A DNA stretch of 30,608 nucleotides from a virus: positions 1 to 30,608 of IMG/VR virus record IMGVR_UViG_3300038701_002030; one strand, written 5' to 3'. A program made the translations under genes and the position numbers. The first letter of the stretch is position 1. Each line of letters starts with the position of its first letter. The notes beneath the pieces were generated by a model, which was given only the letters and a program-made list of their open reading frames with translations, was not told the DNA's origin and did no database searches. This document shows positions 29,410 to 30,608 of the stretch, one piece after another.

Positions 29410-30608
29410 TCATCAATGCCCTACCTTGTGCGCTACTGGGGTCGATAATCACATTATCATTATCGAACAATTCTTGCAGTTCCGCTATACCAAAACCAAC
29501 ACCACCTTGGACCGTTACATTGTTGGTTATCGATTGGTTGTTAGTCGTGTTGGATATCGGTTGAGACGTTGAGGCAGAGCTTGGGTTAAACGCACCGCTG
29601 TTAAACGTTCTACCTTCAATGGCTGCAGCCTGAGTCGCACCAGTGGCTAATACGGCGGCGAAGGAGGCCCATTTAGTGAAAGGGTCTTCTGTTGCCAAAG
29701 CTTTCATCGCCGCAACACCTGTATTCATCGCCACGCCAGCTAACGCCCATTTCTTTTCAGCTTCAAATGCTTTTTCAGCGGCCTTTTCCCGATTTTTTAT
29801 TTCTGCCTCGGACATGTTTTTAGAGTTGGCCACTTCTTCAGCGAGTGCGTTTTGTTTATTGCTTGCCAGTTGTTCAAAGTATCCGGCCACGGCACCGGCT
29901 GTTTGAAACCCTGCAGATGCTTGTTCACGCAGACGTTCCATCTGCTTGTCGTGTTGATCCTGCAACCGTGTATCCATATCATCAAGCGCGGTTTGTAGAG
30001 TCTCAGGGTCGACTAAGCCGATCATCCATGGTTCGTCTTTTGAGGCAAGGTATTCGCGCCGTAACGTCTCATTGCGTGTAGCTGCTACCCTAGTAAACCA
30101 TTCCTCTACCAACTTTTCATCGGGTACACCTATTTGCCACGGTTCAGCTTGAAAAGGTGTTAAACCAGCAATAGTACGAGGGTCCGGTTTCTTACCACCT
30201 TTTGGTTCGTCTATTTCAAACTCAGGTGTTTTCAAACCATCCAATAACGCTTGAATCTCGTCCAATGCTGTTTTGTGATCACCCCAAGAGTCGCTACTTG
30301 TTCGAATTTTGCTAGCGAACTCAGCCGTGACTACATTCATGTGGATCATGTCATCAATGGTGTTCTGAAAGCTATCAGGTGTTAACTTACCGTCTTTTAG
30401 TAGTCGGAAAGTATCGGCTAATTGGAGGGCTTGCCCTTGAGTTAATCCTAGTGCTTCTTCAGCTTCTTCAGCGGCTTTGACAAGTTTGTTACTGTAATAC
30501 TTAGAACTACGCGCCACCATGTCGGAACCGACGTTATTCATTTCTTCTTGTAGTTCCATAATGGCTTGTATTGAGCCTTTACTCGACTCGTCAACGGTAT
30601 CCATTATC
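29402..30608 (-). CDS. Tail tape measure protein, C-terminal part (5' end outside the window)
   Basis: At least 400 residues; the first ATG seen is at 30604 but the frame may extend past the edge, and usual tape measures are 700-2000 aa. The C-terminus is typical: Ala-rich helices (AEAEIKNREKAAEKAFEAEK-like coiled coil near 265-290), then ALAGVAMNTGVAAMKALATE, PFTKWASFAAVLATGATQAA, and a Gly/Ser/Asn-rich tail with SNTTNNQSITNNVTVQGG. It fixes tail length and is ejected with the DNA. The following minor tail gene overlaps it by 8 bp. Confidence 0.83.
   Translation of the reverse strand, partial: IMDTVDESSKGSIQAIMELQEEMNNVGSDMVARSSKYYSNKLVKAAEEAEEALGLTQGQALQLADTFRLLKDGKLTPDSFQNTIDDMIHMNVVTAEFASKIRTSSDSWGDHKTALDEIQALLDGLKTPEFEIDEPKGGKKPDPRTIAGLTPFQAEPWQIGVPDEKLVEEWFTRVAATRNETLRREYLASKDEPWMIGLVDPETLQTALDDMDTRLQDQHDKQMERLREQASAGFQTAGAVAGYFEQLASNKQNALAEEVANSKNMSEAEIKNREKAAEKAFEAEKKWALAGVAMNTGVAAMKALATEDPFTKWASFAAVLATGATQAAAIEGRTFNSGAFNPSSASTSQPISNTTNNQSITNNVTVQGGVGFGIAELQELFDNDNVIIDPSSAQGRALMNG

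Noticed and set aside
29643-29906. Ala-rich plus-strand frame
   Set aside because: Antisense shadow of the Ala-rich C-terminus of the tape measure protein.
1-30608. Prophage with integration functions
   Set aside because: No integrase, excisionase, CI/Cro pair, tRNA or att-like repeat is visible; lysogeny cannot be judged from this fragment.
1-30608. Complete circular genome closed at the window ends
   Set aside because: The open frames at the two ends are in different registers when joined, and terminase, portal and capsid genes are missing.

Overview
The window is about 30 kb of a tailed double-stranded DNA phage (or the phage-like part of a larger element). It carries a tape measure protein, tail tip and tail fibre, a lysis cassette and a self-contained replication set. 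There is no integrase, CI-like repressor, att site, tRNA or rRNA, and no ordinary bacterial chromosomal gene. Strong AGGAGG-type ribosome binding sites, a Gram-negative two-component spanin arrangement and moderately low GC suggest a gammaproteobacterial, possibly marine, host; that is inference. The capsid and packaging genes and the start of the tape measure lie outside the window, so this is a fragment.

Layout: (1) 1-300 is largely non-coding and ends in a terminator. (2) 343-2583 is a leftward operon of seven small unrecognised genes, one probably a ribbon-helix-helix regulator, with two near-identical promoter/operator sites (P1 near 1040-1075, P2 near 2621-2656). (3) 2584-3239 is a 650-bp non-coding stretch with G-rich tracts and short repeats. 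(4) 3240-3869 is an isolated basic protein resembling a minor tail protein. (5) 3928-4183 is a cluster of at least eight CTGTCAT heptamers beside an AT-rich tract, a candidate replication origin. (6) 12399 down to 4187 is a long leftward early operon: small zinc-binding and hypothetical proteins, an SF2 helicase, tiny orphan genes, a VRR-NUC nuclease, a mini TetR-like HTH protein and a primase-polymerase/SF3 helicase. A perfect 24-bp inverted repeat enclosing two hairpins interrupts it at 9206-9306.

(7) 12420-12462 holds two overlapping divergent sigma70-like promoters, each with TTGACT and a 17-bp spacer. They fire the leftward operon in (6) and the rightward replication operon (12494-18239): a conserved phage protein, a RecB/Cas4-like DUF2800 nuclease, a DUF2815-type ssDNA-binding protein with a 15-bp tandem repeat, a terminator/attenuator, a family B DNA polymerase, a zinc-ribbon protein, a small membrane protein, a DUF3310 protein and a MazG-like pyrophosphohydrolase. 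(8) From the right edge down to 18236 runs the leftward late operon: tape measure, minor tail protein, 1728-aa tail tip, 1209-aa tail fibre, then lysis genes (XhlA/holin-like protein, membrane-anchored unknown, M15-type peptidase endolysin, holin-like protein, Rz-like spanin and an overlapping out-of-frame Rz1-like partner). The replication and late operons converge and overlap by four bases at their stop codons.

Together: helicase, nuclease, PrimPol-helicase, SSB and polymerase form a largely host-independent replication and recombination set, MazG-like and DUF3310 proteins adjust nucleotides, and the late operon makes the tail and lyses the cell. Four small genes (861-1004, 9020-9184, 15141-15317, 17258-17425) are shorter than 60 codons and were called here from start codon, ribosome binding site and overlap with neighbours.
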